A stretch of 61,767 nucleotides of DNA from Planctomycetia bacterium (GTDB lineage Bacteria; Planctomycetota; UBA1135; GCA-002686595): NCBI GenBank assembly GCA_005799545.1, contig SYGM01000009.1, positions 1-61,767 of the forward strand, given 5' to 3'. The translations under genes were made by a program, and so were the position numbers. The notes beneath the pieces were generated by a model. That model ran no database searches and had not been told where the DNA came from. It was given only the letters and a program-made list of their open reading frames with translations. Positions within the stretch are counted from its first letter, which is position 1. Every line of letters starts with the position of its first letter. Below, piece by piece: positions 46,502 through 56,645 of the stretch.

Positions 46502-47504
46502 GCGGACCCGAACGCGCAGCTTCTCCAGCGGAATGCATGGCACGACGGATGGCGCGTGCGCAGTCTCTGGCGTCTGCCGGGTCAAAGCACGGGGCTTGCG
46601 GCACGATTTCCCGGTGTGCGGCGATTGCGGACACCGCCACGGGGCAGCCCGCCTGCGCTGCTTCCAGTGCGCCGATGCCAAAGCCCTCGATGCGCGCCGG
46701 AAACACGGCGGCGGCCGCGCGCGCGTAGAGCTGCGGCAGCGCCTCCTCGGCGATCGGTCCGCAGAACTTCACGCGGTCGGCGATCCCCAGTTCCAAAGCC
46801 AGCGACTTCAGTCGCGCACCTTCGTTTCCCTTCTCCGCGCCGTGAATTTCCAGCGGCGGCAGGCCGGCATCCACGGCCAGCGCCCGCAGCAAGAGCTCGA
46901 GATTCTTGCGGGGTTCCAGATGTCCCAGCGTGATCAGGCCGGCTTGCTCGGTGGGGCAGCGTGCCAGCACCGGCAGGTGATCGGCGGAGTTGGGGATCAC
47001 CGCAATGCGCTCGCTTGGGATCGACATGCGCTGGGCGAGTTCCGTGCGCATGGCTTCGCTCACGACGGCGAGCCCGCGCGCCCGCGACAGCGCGTGCGAC
47101 AGCACGGTGCGCGCGAACCAGCGTTGCACCCAGCTGCCGAATGATGGATCCAGTCTCCGCAGATCGTGGATCAGCAGCGTGCAGGGCAGCGCATGCCGTC
47201 CGGCGAGCGGCAGATGAGCACCGTGCACGAGATCGCAGCTGCCGTGAGCGAGGGCACCCAGCAGGCGGTTCTCCGCGCGCACGCGCGCCAGCGGGGGATG
47301 GGACGGAATGTCGGAGCGCAGCACCTGCACGCAGTCCGGCAGCGTGAAAGCCATGCGCTCGCGGCCTTCGAGCACCAGCAGCTCGCCGCCGCGCTCGGAG
47401 AGCAGTTCCGCCACGCGCGGGAGCAGCTCCGCATTGTGACGCCGTACGCCACCCGGCGGCTGGCCCAGCACACTGCCCAGCACCAGCACGCGCGGCGCTC
47501 TCAT
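46407..47504 (-). CDS. Glycosyltransferase family 4
   Basis: [24 protein letters not shown]...[15 protein letters not shown]...[19 protein letters not shown]...[28 protein letters not shown] track start trimmed to 47504. Confidence 0.88.
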   Translation of the reverse strand: MRAPRVLVLGSVLGQPPGGVRRHNAELLPRVAELLSERGGELLVLEGRERMAFTLPDCVQVLRSDIPSHPPLARVRAENRLLGALAHGSCDLVHGAHLPLAGRHALPCTLLIHDLRRLDPSFGSWVQRWFARTVLSHALSRARGLAVVSEAMRTELAQRMSIPSERIAVIPNSADHLPVLARCPTEQAGLITLGHLEPRKNLELLLRALAVDAGLPPLEIHGAEKGNEGARLKSLALELGIADRVKFCGPIAEEALPQLYARAAAAVFPARIEGFGIGALEAAQAGCPVAVSAIAAHREIVPQAPCFDPADARDCARAIRRAMHSAGEAARSGPLNALRFSWDCSAAALADFWCRVHADSARNRS

Positions 47505-48460
47505 CGGGCTTGCTCCTGCCAGATGGCTTCGATCCTCTGTGCGGTATGTTCCCAAGTGAACCGGGCGGCGTGAGCGGGCCCGGCCGACTGGCGCTCGCCG
47601 GCGCAGCGCGTCAGCGCCGCGCACACGGCGGGCAGATCCTGCGGCACGATGCGCAGGCCCAGCTCGCCGGACACTTCGGCCTGTGCGCTGCGCGGCGTCA
47701 CCAGCACATGCGTGCCGCTGGCGAGTGCCTCCAGCGCTGGCAGTCCGAAGCCTTCGCTGCGCGCCAGCAACGCCACGGCACTGGCTCGTTGATACTCGAT
47801 CGCGAGCGCCTCGTCGGGCAACTCGCCGAGCATCTCCAGCGCAACCTTCTGTCGCTGTGCCTGCGCGCGCAGCGCTTCGGACCACCCGGTCTGCGGACCG
47901 CTGATGGCGAGGGTCCAGCCGCCGAGCTTCGCGAGTGCCGGCAGCAGCGCATCCGCGCGCTTCTTGGGCCGTGTTCCTCCGGGGACCAGCACGCGCAGCT
48001 CGCGCGCGATCCGCGAATCCTCGCCGAAGCAACTCGCAACACCCCACGGCACGTGCCGGACACGCTTTCCGGCAAAGGCCAGTCCTGCGCGCGTGGTCGC
48101 GCTGGGCACGATGATGCTCGCTGCGCGCAGCGGACCTGCTAGGGCCCAGAATCGGTGGCGCAGGTCGCTGTTTTCGCGCTCTCCGAAGCGCCAGGGCAGT
48201 TCATGGATGGTCGCCACGATCGGCACTCTCGCGAGCAACGGAAACGCGGACACGAAACTGTGCAGGCCGCCGAGTCCGCGTGCCAGCCCGGGCAGATGCA
48301 GCTGGCGCCAGCGGCGCAGCGGCGCATCCGCAGGCGGTGCCAGACGAACCACCTCCAGAACGCCCCGTCGTTCGAGCGCAGCCAGCGTCTCCCGCGCCAC
48401 GCGCGCCACACCCGCAGGATGCGGGTGCGTCAGCACGGAGCAGTCAAAACCGATGCGCAT
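47501..48460 (-). CDS. Glycosyltransferase family 4
   Basis: MRIGFDCSVLTHPHPAGVARVARETLAAL...LARSEGFGLPALEALASGTHVLVTP; ATGA overlap with next gene. Confidence 0.87.
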   Translation of the reverse strand: MRIGFDCSVLTHPHPAGVARVARETLAALERRGVLEVVRLAPPADAPLRRWRQLHLPGLARGLGGLHSFVSAFPLLARVPIVATIHELPWRFGERENSDLRHRFWALAGPLRAASIIVPSATTRAGLAFAGKRVRHVPWGVASCFGEDSRIARELRVLVPGGTRPKKRADALLPALAKLGGWTLAISGPQTGWSEALRAQAQRQKVALEMLGELPDEALAIEYQRASAVALLARSEGFGLPALEALASGTHVLVTPRSAQAEVSGELGLRIVPQDLPAVCAALTRCAGERQSAGPAHAARFTWEHTAQRIEAIWQEQAR

Positions 48461-48506
48461 CCCGATCAGCGTACGCTCCACGAGTCCTTTTTCGTATAAG
48501 AAGCCC

Positions 48507-48896
48507 ATGCTGCGAACCGCCACCGCCTGTGCCCTGATGCTGTCCCTGCTGCCGAGCTGCTTTCTGGCCCGCACGACGACCAACGAGCCGCTGTCCGCAG
48601 AGCGGCTCGCGGCGCTGAAGGTCGGACAAAGCACCGCGCAGGATGCGCTGACGATGCTGGGTGCCCCGCACGACGTGGTGCAGCTCGGACGGCGCTCGGC
48701 GTGGCGCTACGACTTCAGCAACTCCAAGCGCGCCGGTTTCTCGATCGTGGTTGTGACCCTGCTCAACGAAGACAGCCGCTCCGATCGCGCCTGGCTCTTT
48801 TTCGACGAGAATCTGGTGCTGATCGGCGCAGGCAGCACGCTGCAGGCGGATGCGAGCGAGTTCGCGATGCCTTGGTCCGAGGTCGAGGGTCGGTGA
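48507..48896 (+). CDS. BamE/SmpA-like lipoprotein
   Basis: MLRTATACALMLSLLPSCFLA (lipobox-like); LKVGQSTAQDALTMLGAPHDVVQLGRRSAWRYDF. Confidence 0.72.
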   Translation: MLRTATACALMLSLLPSCFLARTTTNEPLSAERLAALKVGQSTAQDALTMLGAPHDVVQLGRRSAWRYDFSNSKRAGFSIVVVTLLNEDSRSDRAWLFFDENLVLIGAGSTLQADASEFAMPWSEVEGR

Positions 48897-49318
48897 GCGC
48901 GCGTCTCACCGCCATCGGAGCCCTGCTCCTGTGCAGCGCCTGCGTCAGCGTCAGCTGGGAACGCAAGCTGCGCGATCTGCCGCTGCGTCCGGAGCAGTAT
49001 CAGCAGCTGCAGCCCGGCGCAGCCACGCTCGAAGACGTACTGGCGAAGCTGGGAGCGCCGTTGGATGTCTGGGAGCTGGGTCATGGACGCTTCGCGCTGG
49101 CCTACGGCTGGGAGCAGAATCGCGAGCTGGGACTGTCGGTCAGCGTGCCGGTCACCCAGCGTCGGAGCGCCAACTTCGATTACGATGAGATCAATCTGCA
49201 CACGTACGGCATCGTGTGCTTCCTTTCCGCCGAGCTGCGCCTTGAATCGCTCGAGGAAGGTCGCCTGCACGAACTGCGTGCGATGCAGCGGCGCCGTCCG
49301 GAGTACGAGGAGAACTGA
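48893..49318 (+). CDS. BamE-like lipoprotein, GTG start
   Basis: MSARLTAIGALLLCSACVSV lipobox; LQPGAATLEDVLAKLGAPLDVWELGHGRFALAY; GTGA overlap with preceding gene. Confidence 0.7.
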   Translation: MSARLTAIGALLLCSACVSVSWERKLRDLPLRPEQYQQLQPGAATLEDVLAKLGAPLDVWELGHGRFALAYGWEQNRELGLSVSVPVTQRRSANFDYDEINLHTYGIVCFLSAELRLESLEEGRLHELRAMQRRRPEYEEN

Positions 49319-49320
49319 GC

Positions 49321-50166
49321 ATGGATCTGGGTCTCAAGGACAAGGTTGTGCTGATCACCGGTGCATCCGGAGGCATCGGGCGCGCGCTTGCCGAGAGCTT
49401 CGCGGCCGAAGGTGCGCAGCTGATCCTGCACGGCGGAAGTCAGCTCGCCGCTCTCGAGCAGTGGCTCGCGGCGCAGACCTGGCGGCAGCGCGCGATCGCC
49501 GTGGGTGCCGAGATCTCCGATGCGGCCTCGGTCGAGACCATGTTTCAGCGCGGTCTGGAACGCTTCGGGCGCATTGATGTGGCGATCGCGAACGCCGGCC
49601 GCTGGACGCCCGAGTTCCGGCTCGCGCACGAGGCCTCGGTCGAGCGCGTCAAGGGCAACCTCGCCACCAACCTGCATGGTGCGATCTGGACCACGCAGAG
49701 CTTCTTCCGCGCGTTGGCGAAGACCGGGCCGCGTCCGGGCGAAGGCGCCAGCCTGATCCTGATCGGATCGACGGCAGGTCACTTCGGCGAAAAGGGTCAC
49801 ATGGAGTACTCGGTTTCGAAAGCCGGCCTCTACGGCATCCTCTACAGCGCGAAGAACGAGATCGTCGAGCTCGATCCATACGGACGCGTCAACCTGCTTG
49901 AACCCGGCTGGACCGTGACGCACATGGCACGCGCCGCCTTGGAGGAACCCGGCCTCATCGCGCGTGTGCTGCGCACGATGCCCGTGCGTCAGCTTGCCCG
50001 CGCCACCGACATCGCGCAGAGCGCGCTGTTCCTCGCTTCGCCGCGTGCGGCGCGGCACGTTTCCGGACAGGTCATCACCGTTGCCGGCGGCATGGAAGGC
50101 CGCATCCAGTGGGAGACCGCCCAGATCGACGAAGCCGGCGTGCGTCGGCGCGTACACGAGGAGTGA
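49321..50166 (+). CDS. SDR family NAD(P)-dependent oxidoreductase
   Basis: MDLGLKDKVVLITGASGGIGRALAESFAAEGA; NAGRW; EYSVSKAGLYG. Confidence 0.92.
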   Translation: MDLGLKDKVVLITGASGGIGRALAESFAAEGAQLILHGGSQLAALEQWLAAQTWRQRAIAVGAEISDAASVETMFQRGLERFGRIDVAIANAGRWTPEFRLAHEASVERVKGNLATNLHGAIWTTQSFFRALAKTGPRPGEGASLILIGSTAGHFGEKGHMEYSVSKAGLYGILYSAKNEIVELDPYGRVNLLEPGWTVTHMARAALEEPGLIARVLRTMPVRQLARATDIAQSALFLASPRAARHVSGQVITVAGGMEGRIQWETAQIDEAGVRRRVHEE

Positions 50167-50170
50167 TGCC

Positions 50171-51031
50171 GTGAAGGTGCTGATCAGCGGAGCCAGCGGT
50201 TTTGTCGGGACGGCTCTGATCGAGGCGCTGCGCGCGCGCGGTCACGCCGTACGTTCCATCAGCCGGCGACCCGGGGCCGAGCATGACTGGAGCACCGAGA
50301 GCCTCTCGCGCGGTGTCGAGTGGGCGGACGCAGTGGTCAATCTCGCCGGCGAGAACCTCTTCGCGCGTCGCTGGGATCCGGTCTTCAAGCAGGAGCTGTG
50401 GCGCTCGCGTTTCGAGGGCACCAAGGCGCTCGCCACGCTGGTGGGCAAGCGTCCGGGCACCGTGCTGGTCTCCGCCTCGGCGATCGGCATCTACGGCGAC
50501 CGCGGCGAGGAGGAACTGGGCGAGGACGCAGCACCGGGGCGCGGTTTCCTGCCGGAGCTGGCGCGAGACTGGGAGGAAGCCACGCGGCCCGCGGAGCAGG
50601 GCGGCGCGCGCGTCGTGATCCTGCGGATCGGCATCGTGCTGGGCCATGGCGGAGCGTTGGCGCGCATGAAGACGCCTTTCCGGCTGGGACTGGGCGGGCG
50701 ACTCGGCACCGGCAGGCAGTGGATGTCGTGGATCGCGCTCGATGATCTCGTCGCGCTGATTCTGCATGCACTGGAACAGCCTGCGGCGCGCGGCGTGTAC
50801 AACGCCACCGCGCCGCAGCCGTGCACGAACGCGGAGTTCACGCGCACGCTGGCCGGTGTGTTGCGGCGACCTGCGCTGTTTCCCGTTCCCGCCTTCGCGC
50901 TCCGGCTTGCGCTCGGCGAAGCGGCGCAGGTGCTGCTCGAAGGCCAGCGCGTGCTGCCCCGGCGCGCGCTGGCGGAGGGCTTCGTGTTTCAGGAGCCCGG
51001 ACTCGAGCGCTGCCTGCGCAGGCTGCTGTAG
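50171..51031 (+). CDS. TIGR01777-type (SDR39U1/YfcH-like) epimerase family protein, GTG start
   Basis: MKVLISGASGFVGTALIEALRARGHAVRSISRRPG; VVNLAGENLFARRWDPVFKQELWRSRFEGTKAL; SASAIGIYGDRG; DDLVALILHAL. Confidence 0.92.
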   Translation: MKVLISGASGFVGTALIEALRARGHAVRSISRRPGAEHDWSTESLSRGVEWADAVVNLAGENLFARRWDPVFKQELWRSRFEGTKALATLVGKRPGTVLVSASAIGIYGDRGEEELGEDAAPGRGFLPELARDWEEATRPAEQGGARVVILRIGIVLGHGGALARMKTPFRLGLGGRLGTGRQWMSWIALDDLVALILHALEQPAARGVYNATAPQPCTNAEFTRTLAGVLRRPALFPVPAFALRLALGEAAQVLLEGQRVLPRRALAEGFVFQEPGLERCLRRLL

Positions 51032-52737
51032 AGCAGCGCAGCCGCGAGCAGCGAAACGCCCGTCAGCGCCAGCAGATTCACCAGATTGGCGAGGCGCTGG
51101 CGCAGCGGCCATTCGATCTCGAAGGAGCGGTACTCGACGAAGGCCTGCAACTGGGCTTCCTCGCCGGGTTGGAACGGCGCGCCGGGCGCGCGGCCGGCCG
51201 CCTCCGGATACAGGAAGGCCAGCGGATGGTGCAGGTTGCCGATGCGCACCTCGCCGGGCCGCACGGGTCCCTTGGGGAACCACTCGAGCCGGTAGCCGAA
51301 CAATGGTTCGTAGGTCAGCAGCTGCGATTCACCGCGCAGCAGGGCGTCATCGCGGTCCGCGCTCAGACGGATCTGTCCGTCGACCACGGCAGGGATCGTG
51401 ACGCGCGTGATCGTTGGCGCGGCATGCCGCTTCCATGCATCGACGACCGGACGCGGATTGTAGGGTTGCTCGGCGTAGACCTTGCGCGAGTGCATCACCT
51501 GCAGCGCAAGGAACACGGCCATCGCGACCCAGGAAGCGCGCGCCAGCCATGCGCGCCGCTCCAGACCCTCGATGGCGCAGGCGGCGAGCACCGCCACCAG
51601 CGGCACGAACATCCACAGCCAGCGCACGAAGCTCGAAGAGCTGCCCACGACCGGCAGCGACTTGAGCACGCGCTCCCACCCGGGGCTGTGCAGGTTGAGC
51701 GCCAGCGGCACGACGCAGATCAGGAGCAGCGTCGCCAGCGCCCAGCGCTGCCGGGCGAGCGAGCGCAGCGTCTCCGCGCGGAAGCAGAGCGCGGCTCCCA
51801 GCAGGATGGCGACCAGCGGCACGAGCGTCAGACCGAGATCCCACTCGTGTTCTCCCAGCATGAAGGGCTGGTTGACGAACAACTCGCGAGCCCTGTCCGC
51901 GGGCGGTGAGAGGAACAGCGCGCGGAACAGCAGCTCGAGCAGTGCCAGCGGATTCTCCGCGCCCGGCAGGGGATAGCCGCTGCGCGGGAAGCTCGACAGG
52001 AAGGCCAGAGCCGCGCACAGCTTGGCCGCGCACAGGCCCAGCATCACAAGCAGTGCGACCGCTGCGCGGCCCGTCAGACCCCGGATCGTTCCGCCGCGCA
52101 GCACATGGACGCAGGCCAGCGCTGCCAGCACCAGCAGCAGGGGCGGCAGGCCGTACACGTTGCCCGCCTGCAGCTGGTAGCTGAGGCACAGGCCGGCTCC
52201 CAGCGAGCCAGCCCACCAACCCGCGCGCGTGCTGGCCGGGCGCAGCAGCAGCCACGCGCACAGCGGCGCCAGCATCGAGGCGTGGAACGCGAGGTGTCCC
52301 ACCGCCATGCGCGCGATGTGAAAGCCGTTGAGCGCGAAGAGAACGGCTGCGAGCGCCGCAGCTCCCGCACCCAGCTTCAGGCTGCGCCTCGCGAACAGCC
52401 ACATGCCGACAAAGCCGGCGATCAGGCTGATCAGTGCCGTCCAGCGCACGGCGGTCAGCGGGTCCACGAAGGCACACAGCCACTGCGGGAGCGAGACATG
52501 GCCGTTGGCCGGATGCGCGTAGGCCGGCAGGCCCGCACCGAAAGCCGGACTGAACCAAGGCAGCGAGAACCAGCCGTTGTTCTCGATCCAGTACTCGCCG
52601 GCCAGCAGACGCGGCAGGAAGTACGCGTAGTCGTGACCGATCCGGCCCGTCGCGCCGGGCAGCAGCGAATCGGTGATCACCATCCAACTCAGGCAGGTGA
52701 TCAGGAGGCACAGAAGCATCAACTTGCGCTCACTCAT
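50989..52737 (-). CDS. Large membrane protein, YfhO-/GT-C-like
   Basis: MSERKLMLLCLLITCLSWMVITDSLLPGATGRIGHDYAYFLPRLLAGEYWIENNGWFSLPWFSPAFGAGLPAYAHPANGH; more than ten TM; C-terminal soluble region plus final TM. Confidence 0.78.
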   Translation of the reverse strand: MSERKLMLLCLLITCLSWMVITDSLLPGATGRIGHDYAYFLPRLLAGEYWIENNGWFSLPWFSPAFGAGLPAYAHPANGHVSLPQWLCAFVDPLTAVRWTALISLIAGFVGMWLFARRSLKLGAGAAALAAVLFALNGFHIARMAVGHLAFHASMLAPLCAWLLLRPASTRAGWWAGSLGAGLCLSYQLQAGNVYGLPPLLLVLAALACVHVLRGGTIRGLTGRAAVALLVMLGLCAAKLCAALAFLSSFPRSGYPLPGAENPLALLELLFRALFLSPPADRARELFVNQPFMLGEHEWDLGLTLVPLVAILLGAALCFRAETLRSLARQRWALATLLLICVVPLALNLHSPGWERVLKSLPVVGSSSSFVRWLWMFVPLVAVLAACAIEGLERRAWLARASWVAMAVFLALQVMHSRKVYAEQPYNPRPVVDAWKRHAAPTITRVTIPAVVDGQIRLSADRDDALLRGESQLLTYEPLFGYRLEWFPKGPVRPGEVRIGNLHHPLAFLYPEAAGRAPGAPFQPGEEAQLQAFVEYRSFEIEWPLRQRLANLVNLLALTGVSLLAAALLYSSLRRQRSSPGS

Positions 52738-53846
52738 CGCAGGCACTCGGTATAGCCTGCGAGCGTGGCTCGTGCACAGCGTTCCCAGCTGAGTTCCCCG
52801 GCCCACTGCGCGCCGCGGAGGCTGTGAGCCTGCCAGAGCTCCGCATCCGCGAGGCACTCGCGGCTGCGGGCGGCGAGTCCTTCCGCATCGGCAGGATCGA
52901 GCAGCATGGCACCGGTCCCCAGCACCTCAGGCAGCGAACCGCAGGTCGAGGCGAGCGTGGGGATGCCTCGCAGCATGGCTTCCAGCGGAGGCAGGCCGAA
53001 GCCCTCGTCGAGGCTGGTGAACCAGAACAGGGCCGCGCGGTTCCAGAGCGGCCCGAGTGCATCTTCGGGCACGAAATCATGGCGTTCAACGGCCGCGCGC
53101 GCCGACGAGCGCTCCAGTGCCGCATCGAATTCCTCGGCGCCGTGGCCGCGCGGACCCGCAACGATCCAGCGCAGATCGGGCCGTTCGCGGTGCAGAATCT
53201 CGAAGGCGCGCAGCATCGCCGGATGGTTCTTGCGGCGATCGACGCGGCACAGCGTGAGGATCGCATCACGGCCGTCGCGCCGGGGCGCGCTCGGGCGCGT
53301 GCCGCGCAATGAGTGCTCGCAACCCAGCCAGGTGACGCGGATCCGGCTGCGATCCACGCCGAGGGTCGACACCAGATCCTCCGCCACGAACTGGCTGGGC
53401 ACGAACACCAGCCTTGAGCGCGCGATTGCCTCGCGAGCCGATCTGGTCATGCGCTCGGCCGCCGCCTCGGAGAGAAAGCCGCCGCCGCGCATGTAGATCA
53501 GATCGAAGATCGTCACCACTTCCACCGCACTGCGCACGGGCAGCAGGCTGGGCTGCGTGTGATGCCAGAGCTCTGCTCCGCCGACCCTGTCATCGGCGCC
53601 GCGTCCTGTCCACCGGCAAAGGCGCGGAAACCAGCGTGAGGGAAAGCGCACGCGCGAGAGCCGAGCCCGGCCTGCATCAAGACCGCGTTCCTCCGCGCTT
53701 GAGCGATCCGGAGCCAGCGACCATCCGAACAGACCCAGTTCAGGACCATCGGGGAGTCGCAGCATGGCGCGCACGAGCTCGCGCGTGTAGCGGCCGATGC
53801 CCTCGCGGTTGATCAGCGCCGGGCGATAGTCGAGTCCTGCGCGCAT
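52734..53846 (-). CDS. Glycosyltransferase family 4
   Basis: MRAGLDYRPALINREGIGRYTRELVRAML; CRVDRRKNHPAMLRAFEIL; FTSLDEGFGLPPLEAMLRGIPTLAS. Confidence 0.9.
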   Translation of the reverse strand: MRAGLDYRPALINREGIGRYTRELVRAMLRLPDGPELGLFGWSLAPDRSSAEERGLDAGRARLSRVRFPSRWFPRLCRWTGRGADDRVGGAELWHHTQPSLLPVRSAVEVVTIFDLIYMRGGGFLSEAAAERMTRSAREAIARSRLVFVPSQFVAEDLVSTLGVDRSRIRVTWLGCEHSLRGTRPSAPRRDGRDAILTLCRVDRRKNHPAMLRAFEILHRERPDLRWIVAGPRGHGAEEFDAALERSSARAAVERHDFVPEDALGPLWNRAALFWFTSLDEGFGLPPLEAMLRGIPTLASTCGSLPEVLGTGAMLLDPADAEGLAARSRECLADAELWQAHSLRGAQWAGELSWERCARATLAGYTECLR

Positions 53847-55189
53847 CAGAGCATCCTCTCCGCCGCCTGCCGCAACAGCAGGGAAACAAGGCCTGAACCC
53901 AGCAGCGCCAGCGGGGCAAGCAACCATGCGCGTGCGTGCGGTGCGAAGATCTCTCCGGCGCCCAGGCGACGCAGTTCCACGCTCGCCAGCAGCGCCACGC
54001 CGGCTTCGGTCAAGAAGGTCATGAAGCCTGCTCCGCTGATGCCCCAGCGCGGCACAAGCAGCAGATTGCCCGCCAGATTGATCAGCAGGGCCAGCAGGGC
54101 CACGCGCAGGATCGCACGACGGGCGCCTGCGGCGACGAGCGCCGTCATCAGGCTCGCTCCGGCGTAGACGCAGGCTGCGGCCAGCAGCAGCCACGCGAGG
54201 CTGAGGTGTGCGCGTCCGAAGCCGGGCCGAAAGGCCTCCAGCAGCAGATCGCCCCACGGCATGGCGAGGCCGATCGGAATGCAGGCGCGCAGGAACAGGC
54301 GCGAGGCCAGCGCCCCGCTGGCAGCCCCCAACTCATGACTTGCGTGCGCGCGCGATAGCCAGGGCAGCGCCGCCTGCGTGGCGAAGATGGCAACCATGAT
54401 GCTGTAGGACATCACCCGCATGGCGATGTGATACGGACCCAGTTCGGAAGCTCCGCAGAATGAGCGCACGAACAGCGCGTCCACATGGAAGTAGGCCTGC
54501 TGGCACAGGCTGGCGAGTCCAAGCGGCCACACATCGCTCAGCAGAGCGATCAGGGAAGCCGGCTGCGCTTCCAGCCTCGGCAGCCAAGGCCGGCAGGCCC
54601 GATGCAGCAGGAAATTGCCCAGCGTGCTGCCGGCTGCCACGCCGAGCAGATACAGCGCGGGTTCACGGACACCCTGCCAGCCCAGCAGCAGCACGAACAG
54701 GAGCGAGAGCGAAGCCGCGCTGATCCGCAGCAGCACCGGAATCCGCCAATCGATGCGATTGCGCAGCGGCACAGTCGAGAGTTCCAGCGCATGCGTCAGG
54801 GGATACAGGCTCGCCAGAAAGACCCATCCGATGCCGGATTCCCCGTAGGCCCATGCCAGCGCGGTGATCGCGAGGCTGCCTGCGCTTGCCAGCAGCAGGC
54901 GCAGCCTGCGCGCGGCGTGCAGCAGTCCGGCGAGCTCGCGATCATCCGCGCTGCTGCGCTGCACGCAGTACTGGCCGGTGCCGAAGTCGCACAAGGTGTC
55001 CAGCACGACGAACATCGACAGGTAGAAGCCGTAGCGGCCGAAGGCCTCCTCATCGAGCACGCGCGCGATCCACCACAGCGCGATCAGCGTGCAGAGGGAT
55101 CCGTAAAGCCTGCCGAGCACGAGCAGGCGCGTGCCCGACCAAACCCGTGCGGGAACGCTCGTCGCCGGTGACCGTGCCTGGCTCTCCAT
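53846..55189 (-). CDS. Polysaccharide flippase (Wzx/MATE-like)
   Basis: LLVLGRLYGSLCTLIALWWIARVLDEEAFGRYGFYLSM...CQQAYFHVDALFVRSFCGASELGPYHIAMRVMSYSIM; about 12 TM; TGATG overlap with GT4. ORF-track N-terminal extension to 56191 rejected. Confidence 0.87.
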   Translation of the reverse strand: MESQARSPATSVPARVWSGTRLLVLGRLYGSLCTLIALWWIARVLDEEAFGRYGFYLSMFVVLDTLCDFGTGQYCVQRSSADDRELAGLLHAARRLRLLLASAGSLAITALAWAYGESGIGWVFLASLYPLTHALELSTVPLRNRIDWRIPVLLRISAASLSLLFVLLLGWQGVREPALYLLGVAAGSTLGNFLLHRACRPWLPRLEAQPASLIALLSDVWPLGLASLCQQAYFHVDALFVRSFCGASELGPYHIAMRVMSYSIMVAIFATQAALPWLSRAHASHELGAASGALASRLFLRACIPIGLAMPWGDLLLEAFRPGFGRAHLSLAWLLLAAACVYAGASLMTALVAAGARRAILRVALLALLINLAGNLLLVPRWGISGAGFMTFLTEAGVALLASVELRRLGAGEIFAPHARAWLLAPLALLGSGLVSLLLRQAAERML

Positions 55190-55267
55190 GCCGGCGAGCA
55201 CTCTACGCCATCGAGCGGAGGCGGGGGAGGCTGGCTGGCAGCGAATCGCAAAGCTAGGATAAAGCGC

Positions 55268-56509
55268 ATGTTCGCCCGCAAGCGGCTCGACATCTCGTGG
55301 TCCGACCTCGCACACGGCATGGCAGCCTGTGTGCATGCTCGTTCCCGTGCCGCCCTCGAGCACGAGATCGAGAGTTGGTTTGCCCCGGCCGCGGAACGTG
55401 ATCCGGGTGCGGATCCGGCGGCTGTGGCCTGCCTCTCCATCCGCAGCGGTCTGGATCTCTATCTGCGCCTCTTGGCACTCCCGCGCGGTTCGGAAGTGCT
55501 CGTCTCCGCGTTGACGATTCCCGACATGTGGCGCGTTCTCGAGCACCATGGGCTGGTGGCGGTCCCCGTGGACATCGATCCACAGACTCTGGCACCGCGC
55601 ATGGATGCGCTGGAGCGCGGTCGCACGGACCGCACGCGAGCGGTGCTGGTTGCCCACCTGCTCGGCACCCAGATCGATCTCGATCCGATCGCCGCCTTTG
55701 CAAGGCAGCATGGATTGCTGCTTTGGGAGGACTGCGCCCAGGCCTTCACCGATGCCGGATTCCGCGGTCATCCTCAGTCGGATCTGGCGATGTTCAGCTT
55801 CGGTCCGATCAAGACGGCCGCCGCGCTGGCGGGTGCCGTGCTGGTGATGCCGGATGCCCAAATGCGGGCGCGCTGGCGCTCGGCTCACGCGCAGTACCCG
55901 CTGCAGTCCACGCGCGGATACTTCGGGCGGCTGTGGAAGTACTCGCTGCTGAAGTTCCTCACGCTGCCGCTGCCGTATGCGCTGTTCGTGCGAGTGTGCG
56001 AGTGGCGCGGCACCACGCACGATGCCGTGATCCAGAGCACGGTGCGCGGCTTCATCGGGGGCGATTTCTTCGAACGCATCCGCCACGCGCCTTCGCGCGC
56101 ACTCCTGAGTCTGATGGCACGCCGACTGCGCCACGCCGATGGGAGCCGGGTGCGCGCGCGCACGGCGCAGGCCGAGCGCCTGATCGCGCAACTAGGCCGC
56201 GAGTACACCGTGCCCGGTCAGCGGGCGCCACTGCACACGCACTGGGTCTTCACGGTGCTCGCCGATCGTCCCCAGGAACTGGTCAGCGCGCTGCGCGCCG
56301 AGGGCTTTGATGCCACTCAGGTCGCAACCATGAAGTCCGTTCCCGCACCGCAGGGTCGCTCCGAGCTGGCCCCGCGTCAGGCCGAGGAAATGCTGAAAGC
56401 GATGGTCTACCTGCCGGTGTATCCCGAACTGCCGGATGAGGAGCTGCAGCGGCTTGCCGGGGTGCTGCAGCGCTGCGCGCAGACGCAGCTGCGGCCGCTG
56501 GCGGGCTGA
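55268..56509 (+). CDS. DegT/DnrJ/EryC1/StrS-family aminotransferase-like protein
   Basis: EVLVSALTIPDMWRVLEHHGLVAVPVDIDPQTLAPRMD; VAHLLGTQIDLDPIAAFARQHGLLLWEDCAQAF; FSFGPIKTAAALAGAVL (candidate PLP Lys). Confidence 0.85.
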   Translation: MFARKRLDISWSDLAHGMAACVHARSRAALEHEIESWFAPAAERDPGADPAAVACLSIRSGLDLYLRLLALPRGSEVLVSALTIPDMWRVLEHHGLVAVPVDIDPQTLAPRMDALERGRTDRTRAVLVAHLLGTQIDLDPIAAFARQHGLLLWEDCAQAFTDAGFRGHPQSDLAMFSFGPIKTAAALAGAVLVMPDAQMRARWRSAHAQYPLQSTRGYFGRLWKYSLLKFLTLPLPYALFVRVCEWRGTTHDAVIQSTVRGFIGGDFFERIRHAPSRALLSLMARRLRHADGSRVRARTAQAERLIAQLGREYTVPGQRAPLHTHWVFTVLADRPQELVSALRAEGFDATQVATMKSVPAPQGRSELAPRQAEEMLKAMVYLPVYPELPDEELQRLAGVLQRCAQTQLRPLAG

Positions 56510-56645
56510 TCCGGAAGTTTCTTCCCAGCCGTCGCAGCGTCCGCGCGCTCGCTTCTGAAAGGGAGGGGCGGTGCTCGGATTCCCGGGTGGAAGTTCACTT
56601 TCGCCGAGCCGGGCCTCCGATAGAGACGCTGAGGCGTTCTCTCCG

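Noticed and set aside
53846-56191. 781-aa version of the flippase (ORF-track start at 56191)
   Set aside because: The N-terminal 334 aa are antisense to the DegT-like gene and Arg/Gln/His-rich; true start best placed at 55189.
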